Positions 1 through 11,630 of a stretch of DNA of 64,000 nucleotides are shown here, one piece after another. Every line of letters starts with the position of its first letter. Position 1 is the stretch's first letter. The translations under genes and the position numbers were made by a program. The notes beneath the pieces are model-generated. The model worked only from the letters and a program-made list of their open reading frames with translations. It was not told the DNA's origin and did not search any database. Origin of the DNA: Paraspadella gotoi (taxonomy: Eukaryota; Chaetognatha); assembly GCA_051294375.1 (NCBI GenBank), contig CM119263.1:22056494-22120493 (forward strand), in the 5' to 3' direction.

Positions 1-1272
1 TGGCTTCCAAAACAAGTCGCTATTTCTGAACAGTTGATTCTTTTCTCGATTGACAACGACGATCGTCGCTCGACGAGGCAGCGCCCGACCGTAGCCCAGC
101 CGAAAGTCGCAGACGGCGCCGAGCATCAGCACAGCATCGGCCTCCTTCAGCGCCTGGCGCCGCTTTTGGCGTACCTGAACGGCGCTGTCGCGCCCGAGAA
201 GCCCGCGGCTCATACCGCCCAAGAAGCAAGGAATACCTAACTTCTCGAGGTTGCCGGCGAGATTCTCGAGAGGAGTCGGCGGGAGGGTTACTTGACTTCC
301 GAGAAGAATCACGGGACGTTTGGCGGCGCTGAGGAGATCCACCGCCCGCTGAACCTCCTTCGTCGACGCCAGCGGCGGCTTGATGACGAAAGGCGCGACG
401 TTGACATCGTCGAAACCCCCGGCGAACAGGGAGTTGAGGTGGTAGCGGAGGTACAAGTCGACGAGCCGCTGGAGAAGCGACTTGGAGGATGATGACGATG
501 GTCCCTTCGCCTCCCGCTCCACAAGACTGTATTTGTAAAGGACGTCGATGGGCAACTCGACGAAGACGGGACCAGGGGTGCCGCCGAGCGCTTTTTCTAC
601 AGCGCGTCGCACTGTCGGCACGATATCGCGCACGCGTCGAACAGACGCCGTCCACTTGCATACCGAAGACATCACCGACAGCTGGTCGATGTCCTGCAGC
701 GCGCCGCGGCCCTTCAGCAGCGTCGCCGCGGCCCCCGCTAGGAGTAGCACGGGGGATTCCGCCATCTGGGCGTTCTTCATCGCCGTGACGGCGTTGGTAA
801 GGCCAGGGCCGGCCGTTACGGCAGCCACGCCCACCCCGCCCGACAGTCGGCCAACGGCGTCGGCGGCGAAGACGGCCGTCGCCTCGTGACGCGTGTCCAC
901 GACGCGAATGCCCGCGTTCTCGCAGGCGACGAGAATCGGGGAAATGTGGCCGCCGACGAGGGTGAAGACATGACGGACGCCGGCCGCTTGGAGGACCTTC
1001 AAAAAGAAAATTTTATCTTGAATGTATATTGTATAACGATTAGCATTCTCTATTTTATAATTACGATTGATACAATATTTTTATTGATCACAAGTTAAAA
1101 GTTTTGACGGTTGACTTTTTTCTCCAACCTGAGCGACCAACTCTCCGCCGTGACTGGAGGAGTGAGGATCCGCCGGTTTGAAGATGATATAGTAGAGATT
1201 AAACTTATCCACCGCCAGCCACACCAGGAATCCCAACACGGCCGTCGATAGCATCAGCCACGCCGGATCCAT
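1..1272 (-). CDS. ILVBL: ILVBL-like thiamine-diphosphate enzyme (acetolactate-synthase-like / 2-hydroxyacyl-CoA lyase 2), partial
   Basis: Two exons on the minus strand: 1129-1272 (48 codons from ATG, phase 0) and 1-996, which continues past the left edge; the intron 997-1128 has GT-AG ends. The first exon encodes a hydrophobic anchor (residues about 4-27, WLMLSTAVLGFLVWLAV), fitting the ER-membrane anchor of the vertebrate enzyme. The second opens with the TPP-binding N-terminal domain: LVGGHISPILVACE, then DTRHEATAVFAADA holding the catalytic Glu that activates the cofactor, then TAGPGLTNAV and GTPGPVFVELPIDVLY, followed by the central domain (RPVILLGSQ, PCFLGGMSRGLLGR). Motif order and spacing match ILVBL closely. 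The vertebrate protein is about 630 residues, so about 380 are seen here and the C-terminal TPP/Mg-binding domain lies outside. Known role of the family: ER thiamine-dependent lyase of 2-hydroxy fatty acyl-CoA. The reading frame is clean. Confidence 0.93.
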
Positions 1273-2889
1273 CGCGTGATCTTCAAATTACCAACGGTAA
1301 AGCGGTGCGGACAATTACTCGAGGCTCTTTGTAAACCACAGGAATCACTGTAAAATTTTTTTATGAAGCGTTAAAGCTTACAGATCCGCATTCTAATTCT
1401 TTTAAAGAAATTCTTTTCGTACCTTCGAATCTTAAATTACGGCGAGATAAAGCGAGAGCCAAGTTCAAGGTTCAGTCTTCCGTTTCTAGATTTATGAATG
1501 TGGTCTTAGTTAAAGACACAAAATAACGAGCAATCATAATTAAATCCAGAGCACTATTTCTTAAAACGAAGTGTGTCACTGTCGCTCATCTCTCAATCAG
1601 TCGAGTTTATTCCTAAAATTCGTTCAAATGAAATCTAGCAACAATTTTTACCTAACTGCTTCCTAGGGAATGAAGCAGTGTATCACCGGGCCGTCCAATG
1701 AACAGGCTTGGCTTGGAGAACGATGTTTTTCTCCCCGAGATCTTTCATTTTAGTTCGTTTTCCGCTGAGTCATTTTTTCCACGTCGAACATAAGATCATC
1801 CGCGTCGACGATTTCCGTTGACGAAAAACCTCGCAGCGCCGTAAATTTACTCTCTCGGCAATCGAGGAACTACGAATCTAATGAGACATTAGCGAAGTCG
1901 AACAAGAGAGCATCCTCCGTACTTGCGGGGCGGCAGACTATCGCTGCAGGAAAGCTGCGAAGCTGCGGCGGCTTAGAAACTGCTGGGCGCAGTCTGACAT
2001 TTTGAATTGATTTCGTCGCAGTTAAGAGAACAGTTTCGTTCTTGGGATGAGTTGAAAATCGAAGACTCGATCGAGAAACACCGGAGGTAAACTTCTTCGA
2101 ATGTTTGTTCGATAAAGTGCGACCTGCGCCTCTCGGGAGGTTGTTATTGTTGTAGTTACGTAAGCAAATCTGAAGGATGAAGCCTCAAGGCAAGGACGCT
2201 TTTAAACGACAGAAAAATGATGTCAGCCTTATGGCTTGTTTTTTTAAATTTCGTACAAGTTTGAATTATTTTAAGTATTGAAAGCAGCTTGCAGTGTAGT
2301 TTGTTGTAAAACCTAATTAAAGCTTCAAGAAGATTGCGCCGACTACAGCCATGAACTTGAAGGGCTTCTCGTTTTTATAGTTTTTTTCCTGTTAACTGCA
2401 GTTAATTTACGAAAGTACTGGTAATCTTTTTATTATGAAAATTATTAGATAAAAGCGCGTCAAAAACCATTTAAATTCTTAACATGATTGAATGCAGATT
2501 CAACGTCAAAATGTTCCTCGTTGTCGTCAGCCTATGAGCTATCACCTTTTCTCTCTTCGTTATTCTTGGCGGCGTTTGCCTCGACTTTGTCACTTTCTCC
2601 CCGTCTCACGTCTCACGTCTCTTCACTCTTTTCTTCTCTTTCTATATTTTTTAATAAAACTCACGGAGTTGCTCCCGCCACTCTCCGCATCTATCGATAA
2701 ATTACCATTTCTCGTTCAACCCTGTCTTCTGAGATGAATCGAAATGACTGTCATCTAATCGGAAATTAGCTGCAGAATTTCAAAATCGAAAAGATGAAAA
2801 ATGTTTCCCCTGCGTCGGCCTTTCTTTTCTTTCTTTCATACTTTCCTTTTCTTTCTACCTAGCCATCTCACCAATCCTTAACTGTCTTC

Positions 2890-3229
2890 CCTCACGCGCC
2901 TCCGTGACTGGACGGTCTCACGGCCTAGCGCGCGATTCACGGTTTTTTTTCCTTCCGCCAGAATCCAAAGCGATCGCGTTCTTTTCGCGCAAAATGCCAC
3001 GTGCGTCTTGTCTGTCAGTCGCGCGCGCGCCCGCACTCGGAGCAGCCCGTCCCGGCAGCGCCGCGGCTGACGCGGCGGGAAAAACGCTTTTCGGTCGTGC
3101 GATTTTTAGCGGATTGGAGCACGCGAAACGAGGGCGAGAGAGAGAGAACAGGGGAGAAGCGCGCGCGTGGGAATCGAAAAGAGGGGGCGGAAGAAAATTG
3201 TTAGGGAGTGAGAGAGAAGAGAGAGAAAG

Positions 3230-3289
<60 letters not shown>

Positions 3290-3640
3290 AGGACGACGGA
3301 GAAAAGTCGCGAAAAAAAAAAGCTGCAGCGGACCCGCGACGACGACGACGACGCCGCCGCTCAGAACCGACGCGGAACGAGAGACCGATTCCGATCGAAG
3401 GAGGACAAGTATAGGGGTTTAAACTGGAGTCCTAGGGAGGAGAAGGGAGATGGCGAAGGGGGGGCGTCTTTCGAAGACGGCGGGACGTAAAACGTACTGC
3501 GCCGTCGAGAACGAATCCGCGCTCTTCCACTTTCCTTCTCTCGCTGAATTTCCGGGGACCGGAAGCGGGATAGAGATTTCTGCGTCGCGGCAGTTTTGGT
3601 GCGAGGAATCCGTGGAGACGGGAGTCGGCTCATATTATGG
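2890..3640. promoter_or_regulatory. CpG-rich promoter-like block
   Basis: Sequence abruptly rich in CpG (runs of cgcgcgcg at about 3020 and cgacgacgacg at about 3335) around a GA microsatellite, in otherwise AT-rich surroundings. No TATA box or downstream gene could be tied to it. A promoter reading is inference from composition only. Confidence 0.3.
3221..3287. repeat. (GA)n microsatellite
   Basis: Nearly pure GA dinucleotide tract with a few interruptions, inside the CpG-rich block. Confidence 0.95.
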
Positions 3641-4611
3641 GATCGTCGAACCTTTTTTACAATATAAAATAAAGCCATTACAATTAAGTTTTTAGAGTCG
3701 ACTATTACAATTACCGTTATTACGTTCATAGATTACTACAGTGGAGTCATTCATGCAAACGACTTATTGAGGGAAAACTGTCCTCGTTCAAGTTTTTCAT
3801 TTTCCTTATTTCGTAAATGGAATCATATTTTTTTTCGAACGATCAACGGAATAGTAGACTCAGGGATAGTCTTTTAACCTGAATTAAGTTACAAACCCAA
3901 ATCGCACTATGTTATCCTTATGATATAAATAATCACGTCTTCCACGCTTGTTTCCCGCGAAAGCAATCTCAAACAACCATGACCCAAGAAAAGACAACGC
4001 TCTGGAATTCAAGGAAGAAAACCCCGACGTTTTGCTTGATCCGCAAAGTCGTTTCTGTCGATACTTCATCCTCTCTTCCCGTTTTCTCTTATCGCGAGGG
4101 AAGCGTAATCCCGGGCAAGACGAGTGCGGTTATACAAAACATCGGTAAAACCGGGGATCAGAGAAATATAAAAATAACTTCTTTATAGTACACTGCGGCG
4201 CAAAAAAAAAGTAGCTTTAAATTCCTCACTATTTCTTAATTAATTTAAAAAAAAACATGAAAAGTATAGCTTTTTTAATTGGTTCAGGCAGTAGAATCTA
4301 GCAATTTTTTAAAGTCAGAGTCTGAAAACGGATCCTGTAAAATTCAGGCATCCAATACGGTTTTTTCGATGTGAAAAAAATATTACTACAATTTAGTTTC
4401 GGAGAGAAAGGAAGATTTTATAATTTTAAATGTCGACGTTACTTTAAAAATTACATTTTTCTAGTGTAATCTGTAAGAATTTATTTTCCCATCGTTACCG
4501 AATCATAAACATAAACTAATCAAACTAAATACAATAAAATCCATTAAAAATAAGATGCCATTTCCCAATCCTAGTAATTGCTTACGTGGCGCTGGATACG
4601 ACTGGTCGTAG

Positions 4612-4815
4612 CCTCGGAAATGGTTTTACGAAGAAAAAAAAAAACAAAAAAAACGAGACCCACTAAATCTAGAGCTCGGAGGCAGCGACGACGACGACGA
4701 CGACGAGAACTACGACGACATCCCCGGTAGTGAAACCAGAGTCATCAATCATACGACCATTCCCCTCAGCCCTGCCGTCAATTTCCTCTCGAGGCCGACC
4801 GGGGTCTTAAGATGA
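4612..4815 (+). pseudogene. Possible orphan terminal exon or coding remnant
   Basis: An open frame of about 67 codons ends at TGA 4813-4815 and is preceded by an AG (ggtcgtag) at 4610-4611. The peptide has a Lys-rich start, then RDPLNLELGG, an acidic run SDDDDDDENYDD and the ordinary-looking stretch IPGSETRVINHTTIPLSPAV. Its composition is more protein-like than other open frames in this interval. No neighbouring exon was found, and the family is not recognised. It could be a last exon, a decayed gene fragment or chance. Confidence 0.22.
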
Positions 4816-6603
4816 GAAATGAAAATTTGGTTTATTTTAAGCGCAATGGTCAAATTTTATATAATATTCAAATGTTCAAAATACAGCATGTAAGAATAGA
4901 AGGATCACCATTTGGTGATGGCTCGCCTATACCTGGATATTGGGATTAAAAAGCCGAAATCCATGAGGGTTATAGGTTCCCAACTGATGACCTTTCTATT
5001 TTACTTTAAAAATTATAAAAAAATATAAATATATTTTAACATATTCTTTAAAATTACATTTGAAATATAAAGGTGCCCCGACAATGTAGCCTAATCCTTA
5101 TTATAAAAACAATCATACAATATAACCTTAATCCCCCCAAAAATTATCCATTCCCCACCTTTTTGTTCGGCCTTGTAGATATTATGAATTTCTCATTAAT
5201 GATTTTCTCACAGGAATGATGTACGATATCTATTAAAAAACTGGAACATAAATAATATTAATAATATTCTATTTAAATATTTAACACAAAAATATTTTAA
5301 CAAATAAATGAAATCATAAATAATAGTTATTTTAAATTAAAATAATAAAATAAATAGAAAAGAAATAAATAACTAAAGATAGTGAAATAAGTAATTTTGC
5401 AACTTTCATAAGAAAACATAACAGCTACCTTATCCTAACTAGGTAAAATGACTGTGTCACTCAACAGTGAAACTCACACCGCGTTGATTTAATCCTTCGC
5501 ATTTTCTCGCATTTTCTTCGATATCGAGTTTTTTGAGAATTGAGCAATCCCCGAAAAACAGTTCCGAACTTCTGTGCGGCGGTCGAATCTGATTCAGAAC
5601 GAAAAGGGGAAAACTCGAAAATAGAATTTCGTTACTTTCTTCTCGCCCAAATTAGGATAAAATTTAAAATATATACAATGCCTGATTGCAAATATAAAAT
5701 TATATTTAGCTATATATGATAGAATTGATTAAAAAATTAAAATTATTTAGGAACGCTATTTTAAGAGATGAAATTAGATTGGTTTTCCGGCTTTAAAAGC
5801 AATTCCGGGAAATGCAAAGCCCTCATTCACTCTGGCCTTTTCTCCGCCTTTCCGATGCCGAGAGAGGGAAGCGAGCGACGTCCGACTGACGGCTTATGTT
5901 GATATGGAAAAAACACCAGTGCTTAGAAATTTTCAGCGCGGAGAAGACTGTTGATTCTCCTCCGGCACGAGATCATACGGGCGGCCGACGAACGGGCGTG
6001 GCAGCAGGCCGGTGGCGGGACCGCGGCAAGGCGTCTGGAGGCAAAATGGGACAGACGAGGCGGGATTCTGGCCGGTTGGATGGGGAGGGGTCAAAAACAC
6101 AGATGGGCGTGGTCGAAGAAGAGGGAGATAACGTAACGGACTAGTAGAGCTAAAGTACAGTAGACCGGCGGAAATAAAAACGCAACACATGTAATCCGGA
6201 AGAAATTGGCTCGGAAAGATTGAGACTGCTCTAATTTTTAAAGCTGAATTCAAATTCACTTAAAATTAACTTTTATTTATTTAATAGTTTACTTTAAATT
6301 AACTTCTTTTTTTTTTAATCGTCAAGAGAAACTAAGATCGACGATAACACCTTGACAGTTCTTTTTAACTGGGATTCACCCCCCCCCACCCGCTTATACT
6401 AAAATCCAACAAATTGTTATTCGTCGCAATGTCCGCTATGGTCCTCCAAATTGTTTTCAACTCCCCCTTCTCCATCCCCCCCCCCTCTTCGCACCGATTG
6501 AGCGGCGATCAGCGCCAAAGCGTGCGGAACCGCCGTGGCGGGCGACGAGCGACGCCGCCAGCGGGCGACATCTCTAACGCCTAACTCCCACCCATCACCC
6601 CAC

Positions 6604-6634
6604 TGACGTCACCGGACGAACGAAGTCACGTGAC
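6604..6634. promoter_or_regulatory. CRE-like site plus palindromic E-box
   Basis: TGACGTCA at 6604-6611 and GTCACGTGAC at 6625-6634, in a CpG-rich block. These match bZIP (CREB/ATF) and bHLH-Zip consensus sites; function is inferred. The same pair recurs at 10750-10807 and 21358-21369. Confidence 0.4.
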
Positions 6635-7465
6635 TCGTCAGAGGCATCAACGCGCGCTCGCTCGGCGTTCGTCTTCCGCGAGCGCGCGCGCTCAAGAATG
6701 AAAAGAGTGAAGAGAGAGAGAGAGAGACACGGGCCGGTTGGTTTCGCTGTCAGTTCACCTCTACCCCTCACCACATTCCAACCGACTTTACTTATCATCG
6801 CCAGGGCTAAAAAGGTTCACTAGGGAAGAAAATCTCGAGAACCGACTGGAATTTGAGAGCGAGCGGACATTGAGAAAAGGAAAATGGCGGAAGAGAGGAC
6901 GACTAATCCGCGACAGATGGAACGATGAAAAGAAAGTCAAAGTGAGAGTGTTGTGTCTACAAAATGGTCTGTTTTTTCATTTTAATTCCATAAAATAAGA
7001 GTATTTCACTTCGGTGAATGGGTTTCAAGTTAGGATTTAGCAAAATTAAAATTTGAAACGTAAATTTAAAATATTTAACAAACAAATTTAAAGACATTCA
7101 CATCGTTCATTCCTAAATAATGATAAAGAGCTAACTATCGATACCGAGGCTTTTGCTTTCGCCATTGTTTCCTTCAGTTCATTTGATTCATTAGTTCCAA
7201 TCCTGATAATCGCTTTATCTCTCTCTTTTGTCCACTTAATAGTTTCACAATTATAACTCGAACTGTCGAAGGGACTGGGAAATATTCTGAAAGAGAAAAC
7301 AAACGGATTAACTGCGTGCAAATTCTGTTTTAAATGATAGTTCGAAACAAAATTATGAAAATTAAAACAGGATATGTCATACAATATTCTAAAATACACC
7401 CATCGTTCAACGGTAACTATAGGAGGAAAAAAGTGGTCGCCCTAAATCTATATAGTTAGTAAGTT

Positions 7466-7471
7466 TTTATT
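7466..7471 (-). terminator. Poly(A) signal AATAAA
   Basis: AATAAA on the minus strand about 105 bases downstream of the stop of the WH-PHD-SAM gene; the position suits that mRNA. Confidence 0.5.
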
Positions 7472-7576
7472 AAGGTAAGCATTCTCTATACGAGTTATGA
7501 CGTTTTTAAAGAATATTTGCAATTTCATTTTTCATTACTCGACGCTTTTTTTTTTTTTTTAAATCAATGTAAAAAG

Positions 7577-10045
7577 TCAAATTGCTTCCAAATCCTTGTA
7601 TTTGAGTTGCAACACTTGAATCTGTCTATAGATTTTCAACGCTGGTCCCAGTTTCAGTCCCATCGACGACAGCACATCCTGACGCTTCAGCAAGAGCGCC
7701 GCTCGGCCGTCGATGTCTTGGTCGACGAAGACGCGCGCCTCCGACTCTGAGAATCCGCGCGTCTCAAAGTATTTAAAGAGCTCCTCAGGAGACCAACCGC
7801 GCGCGTCTGGCGTCTCCTCCATTTTTGTCGGCGGCACCTCGAGAAACTCTTGGAAAGACTTAAAGATGCTCCACTGGGCGTGGACATAGGTCGCTGGGTG
7901 GACGGGCCCCAGATCCGTGCCCGGCGGGCATTGAAGGTGCAAATTTTCGGGAAAGGGCCGCCCGGGGGTTTGCACGAAATGTTCCGACCCGTCACGGGCG
8001 GAAATCCAGCCGTAGCGGGCTGAATCGGCGGCAGAGGTTGAAGCCGGGGCGACATCGTCGTCGGCGACACGTTCTCGGCACTCTTCAGCGCCGACGCAGC
8101 CTTGGCACACCCATTTTCCTACGGGCTTGTCGGCGACAGGGGGAAAGTGGCAACTCTTGTGGTAAGCCTTGTCGCAGGCCTCGCAGACGAGCAAGGGGTC
8201 GGCCCGTCCGGGGTCGTTGCACTCACGGCACGTTTTGCAGTCGATGCATTGCCAGGGCCCGCCCTCTCGCACCTTGGCGGCCAACAGCGGGCTAAAGTCC
8301 ATACATGAGGGGTGAGCACGCGCACCGCAATCTTTGCACGCCAAGAGCTCTTCGGCGACTCCGTCTTTATTGGCGGCGGGAGTGAGACCGCAGTAATCGC
8401 AGCGGATCGAGGAAGCCAGGATAATGGAGGAGGGCGTGGCGGCGGGAGAAGCGGTGGGCGTCTGGGGGGAGGCGAGGAAGACGGCGGTGGGCGAAAGGGA
8501 AGTCATGGCCGAGTTGAAAGGAAGTTGAAGGGGGTGGCCGATAAAGCGAGCGGGAGGTGTGGACGGAGAGGCCGCCACGAACCCAGCGTGGACGAATCCG
8601 CCAGAAATCGGGACCCCGTGTTCCGTCTTAACTTTTTTAATCATCTCGGCTGCCGAGTCAGTCTCAAAAGAATGCGGCCTCTTCTTGCCGGAGGAGGAGG
8701 CGGCGGCGAAGCCCATCGGCGCGATCGCGCCGTGGAAGACGTTCTTGTTAGCGTCGGAGCCAGAGCCGTTAGCGGCGGCGGCGGCGATGGAGGGCGAGAG
8801 GGACGAGGAGGAGGACATGGAGGATAAAGACGCCGATCGTTGAAGCGTCGGCGGACCCGCGAAGTTCACGAGCGCTTGTTGAGGGACCCCGGCGCGGTTG
8901 AACGCCACGGGAACGGTGACCATGCAGGCGGACAGGTCGGCCGCGTTGACCGGCTTCAGCGCGGACAAAGTCGTCCGCGTCTTCTCGTAGGTGACCACGG
9001 GGCCGCGCCCGTTCAAGTCGCCGGTCGCGGACGAGGCCGTCGTCGAGGAGAGCGCCGCGGCGCCAGCGACGAAGTTGCCGCCATTATTACCGGAGCCGGA
9101 AATCTTGGAGATTCCGTCCGCGGTTCTCGCCACCGCGGGAATAATGGTGGCAGTCGCAGGGACCGCGATCATGCGGGAGGCGGGATTAGGGGCGTTGTTG
9201 TTATTATTCGAGGTAAAGGGGTTGTTGTTCTCGGGGCTGAGGTCGCTTTTTTGGGGGCTGCTATCCTCGATCCTGTCCTTGAGTCTCTTCTTCACGGGGG
9301 CGTTGGGGTTTTGGACGTAGTTTCCATTGGCCAGCTTGATTATTCTTTCGTACTCCATCTCGCGAGCGAGAATGAGTTTCAACTTATTCTTGGTCAACGG
9401 AGAACCTAAATCCTTGAGCATAAGAAAATGCTCGAGTTCATCTGCCGAGGCGCCGATGTCCTCGTCATCGCCGAATGAGTCCACCGGAGGCGGGACCCCT
9501 TCCGCCCCGCCCGAACTCGATGTTCCCGTCCCGGTCGCCGTCCCCTTTTCTGCCCCACCAACGTTGCCCGTGTGCGACTCCTCTTCCTCTTTCACCTCCC
9601 CTCCGCTAAGCCGGTCTCCTCCTCCTCCTCCGCAGCTTGAACCGCTCGCCGCGGCGGAGCCGCTCGCAGCGGCCGAGGCTTGCTGCTTGGTTTGCGCTTG
9701 TTGTAATGCCCCTCTGACTGTCGCGGCTTGTCTTTTCGCTTCCATTATAGTCCGAATCCCTTGACCGACGTAACGTCGTATTTTGTCCCCCTTCCCGGGA
9801 AAGGCTCCGAGCTGAGTCCGCTTCCATTTGGCGGCGTTTCGGTACGAGGTGCTCCCTTTGTACTGAACTTCGAGAACGATTTCCTGTTGAACGAGTATAT
9901 TGAGTTCACGCGCGACTTCCGCGTTGGAGACGCCGTGTTTTCGCTCCACCATGTGCGAGATGCGATCGAGATCCGGACGAGCTTTCCGCTTGCGCAGAGA
10001 GTCGATTGTCTCCAGGATGATCTCTCGATATTTAGGGTTCGACAT
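7577..10045 (-). CDS. SAMD1-like chromatin protein with winged helix, tandem PHD fingers and SAM domain
   Basis: One uninterrupted frame of 822 codons. Residues about 4-75 (KYREIILETIDSLRKRKARP ... YKGSTSYRNAAKW) match the winged-helix domain of SAMD1/atherin, which binds unmethylated CpG DNA. Residues about 120-540 are low-complexity (Ala, Ser, Gly, Asn, Gln). A double PHD finger of the DPF/KAT6 type follows at about 545-650, with zinc-ligand pairs CDYC, CKDC, HPSC, CIDC, then CREC, CEAC, HKSC, CQGC; such modules read histone H3 tails. Residues about 749-815 form a SAM domain (DQDIDGRAALLLKRQDVLSS ... LGPALKIY), again closest to SAMD1. The start is the first ATG in frame. Vertebrate SAMD1 has the end domains but, as I know it, no PHD fingers. 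Likely nuclear and acting in chromatin repression. A retrocopy is possible given the lack of introns, but the frame is intact. Confidence 0.88.
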   Translation of the reverse strand: MSNPKYREIILETIDSLRKRKARPDLDRISHMVERKHGVSNAEVARELNILVQQEIVLEVQYKGSTSYRNAAKWKRTQLGAFPGKGDKIRRYVGQGIRTIMEAKRQAATVRGALQQAQTKQQASAAASGSAAASGSSCGGGGGDRLSGGEVKEEEESHTGNVGGAEKGTATGTGTSSSGGAEGVPPPVDSFGDDEDIGASADELEHFLMLKDLGSPLTKNKLKLILAREMEYERIIKLANGNYVQNPNAPVKKRLKDRIEDSSPQKSDLSPENNNPFTSNNNNNAPNPASRMIAVPATATIIPAVARTADGISKISGSGNNGGNFVAGAAALSSTTASSATGDLNGRGPVVTYEKTRTTLSALKPVNAADLSACMVTVPVAFNRAGVPQQALVNFAGPPTLQRSASLSSMSSSSSLSPSIAAAAANGSGSDANKNVFHGAIAPMGFAAASSSGKKRPHSFETDSAAEMIKKVKTEHGVPISGGFVHAGFVAASPSTPPARFIGHPLQLPFNSAMTSLSPTAVFLASPQTPTASPAATPSSIILASSIRCDYCGLTPAANKDGVAEELLACKDCGARAHPSCMDFSPLLAAKVREGGPWQCIDCKTCRECNDPGRADPLLVCEACDKAYHKSCHFPPVADKPVGKWVCQGCVGAEECRERVADDDVAPASTSAADSARYGWISARDGSEHFVQTPGRPFPENLHLQCPPGTDLGPVHPATYVHAQWSIFKSFQEFLEVPPTKMEETPDARGWSPEELFKYFETRGFSESEARVFVDQDIDGRAALLLKRQDVLSSMGLKLGPALKIYRQIQVLQLKYKDLEAI

Positions 10046-11256
10046 TGCGACGACGACAGTGACGGCGCTGGCGCGGAGACGAGGCGGAGAATGCGTGAAA
10101 AAGTCGACTACGAACAGGGGACTAAGTTAAAATCGGAGGTGTAACGGCGGCAGGCGGACTTCCGTCGCGTAGACTCGCATTTCTTGGCGAGAGGGTTTTT
10201 CGCAAAACTTTCATGCAGCCACTGAAAGGGCAGCTCTTCTCTGTCGCTCTCTCTATCTCTTCACGCACGGTTTGTGCGTCGTAAATCCTCCGCTTCTCGA
10301 GCCGCGGCGCTGCCGACGTTGCATCGGAAGGTTCGGAGCCTCAGTCTCGGAAACGGAGATGATAGTGTCGAACAAAAGGCAGCGATTTTCTGAAGGAGTC
10401 TGGCAAGAAAAAAAAATATTATTAATCAAAGTAAGGGAGTAAAAAATATTTATTTCTATTTTCGTAAAAAAATGAAAAGTCATTGTCTTTTGGTTTCAAT
10501 TACTATTTGTAATGAAACCAAAAGTCAAAGTTGATAAAAAGCATGAGCGGTTTTTTAGTCACACAATTGTTAAAAAAATTTTTAACGCTTTTTCAAGATA
10601 AAATTAAGACGAGCATAAATATTAGCTTTTTTTTTCATTTAGTGTGTTACCTTTTGCGGCGAAATAGTATCGTCAGAGAGTTACGAGAATTCCCTTCTAT
10701 TTACTGTCGATTCACACACGAGAAATTCTCGAGCTGCGCAGAGGCTTCGGTCACGTGACTTGTATTTCGAATTTTGACTGAATTCTGCGAGAGCGATGAT
10801 GACGTCATCGACTCACGCATTTTCTTCGTTTTCGCGATTTTCACGATGACGACGAAGTACAGGGTAAAGTTCGGATATGATAAATATGTAGGAAAAAGCT
10901 TATATATGAGATTTGACAAATATTATATCTGACATTGAGGTGTTTTGTTTTTTTTTCAATAGATTGTCGACATTTTTTCTCTTCTTCCTCAAAGAAACAG
11001 GCGATGTTCCTTTGTTGGTAGAACATATGAGAAGACCGGATGGGATGCACGATGTGATCGGTCTCTATTTCGAGCAAAAAGCTGAGAGAAGCCGATCCGG
11101 TTTGGACGTAATTAGATACACATTACATAAGTTGAAACTTAATAGTTTAATCTCGAAATTAAAGATTAGCTAATGCAACATATCCTTAAGAATATTTTAA
11201 AACGTATCATAATGATAATCCCGGTTCAACTTCATTTTTTTTTATTAAAAAATTTG
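10046..11256. promoter_or_regulatory. Upstream region of the WH-PHD-SAM gene
   Basis: No gene seen. A palindromic E-box GTCACGTGAC lies at 10750-10759 and a CRE-like TGACGTCA at 10800-10807, both upstream of the minus-strand gene ending at 10045. The first 350 bases upstream of the ATG are CpG-rich and pyrimidine-rich. A regulatory role is inferred. Confidence 0.35.
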
Positions 11257-11328
11257 TGCGTCAGCGGGGAATCGAACCCCGATCAACTGCTTGGAAGGCA
11301 ACTATGCTAACCATTACACCACTGACGC
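11257..11328 (-). tRNA. tRNA-Gly (anticodon TCC), copy 1
   Basis: 72-base cloverleaf on the minus strand: acceptor GCGTCAG pairs with CTGACGC, discriminator A, anticodon loop CTTCCAA (TCC), T-arm with GGTTCGATTCC. A run of six T follows on the minus strand (plus 11247-11252), a good Pol III terminator. Identical in all 72 bases to the copy at 11559-11630. Confidence 0.96.
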
Positions 11329-11558
11329 TTCTTATCAGGCCTTCAATTTTTAAAACTAGTATTTTATAATATATATATATATACAATAAGTTTATTGAAT
11401 TAAGTGAAAGTTCTACATATCTTCATATAAATCTTTATTAGGATTGAAAAATAATTAAATTACTTCAAAAGGAAGCGATGCTTACCATATTTTATAGCCA
11501 AGTTCATTTGTGATTTTTAGGAAATAAATAATTTCAAGTGGAATTGAGAGTAAAAAAG

Positions 11559-11630
11559 TGCGTCAGCGGGGAATCGAACCCCGATCAACTGCTTGGAAGG
11601 CAACTATGCTAACCATTACACCACTGACGC
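11559..11630 (-). tRNA. tRNA-Gly (anticodon TCC), copy 2
   Basis: Identical to copy 1, with the same acceptor stem, TCC anticodon and T-arm. A T6 terminator begins one base after the tRNA end (plus 11552-11557). The two genes are 230 bp apart and share strand. Confidence 0.96.

Larger units (their letters stand above)
1273..7465. other. Gene-poor interval
   Basis: No convincing complete gene. It holds CpG-rich, promoter-like blocks at about 2890-3640 and 6480-6910, a (GA)n tract, AT-rich sequence at 4820-5420, a C-run-rich stretch at 6370-6485, and one possible coding fragment listed separately. Short open frames over the GC-rich and GA-rich stretches look like compositional artefacts. Confidence 0.6.

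Noticed and set aside
20-661. 213-codon frame opposite to expectation in the ILVBL exon
   Set aside because: Shadow of the GC-rich ILVBL exon; the true frame reads straight through with family motifs.
2904-3422. 172-codon open frame over GA-rich and CpG-rich DNA
   Set aside because: Translation is dominated by RE/RR repeats from the GA tract; no domain, no splice structure, and overlapping frames are equally open.
3450-3695. 81-codon ATG frame in a CpG-rich block
   Set aside because: Plausible composition but no recognisable motif, partner exon or poly(A) signal; not enough to call a gene.
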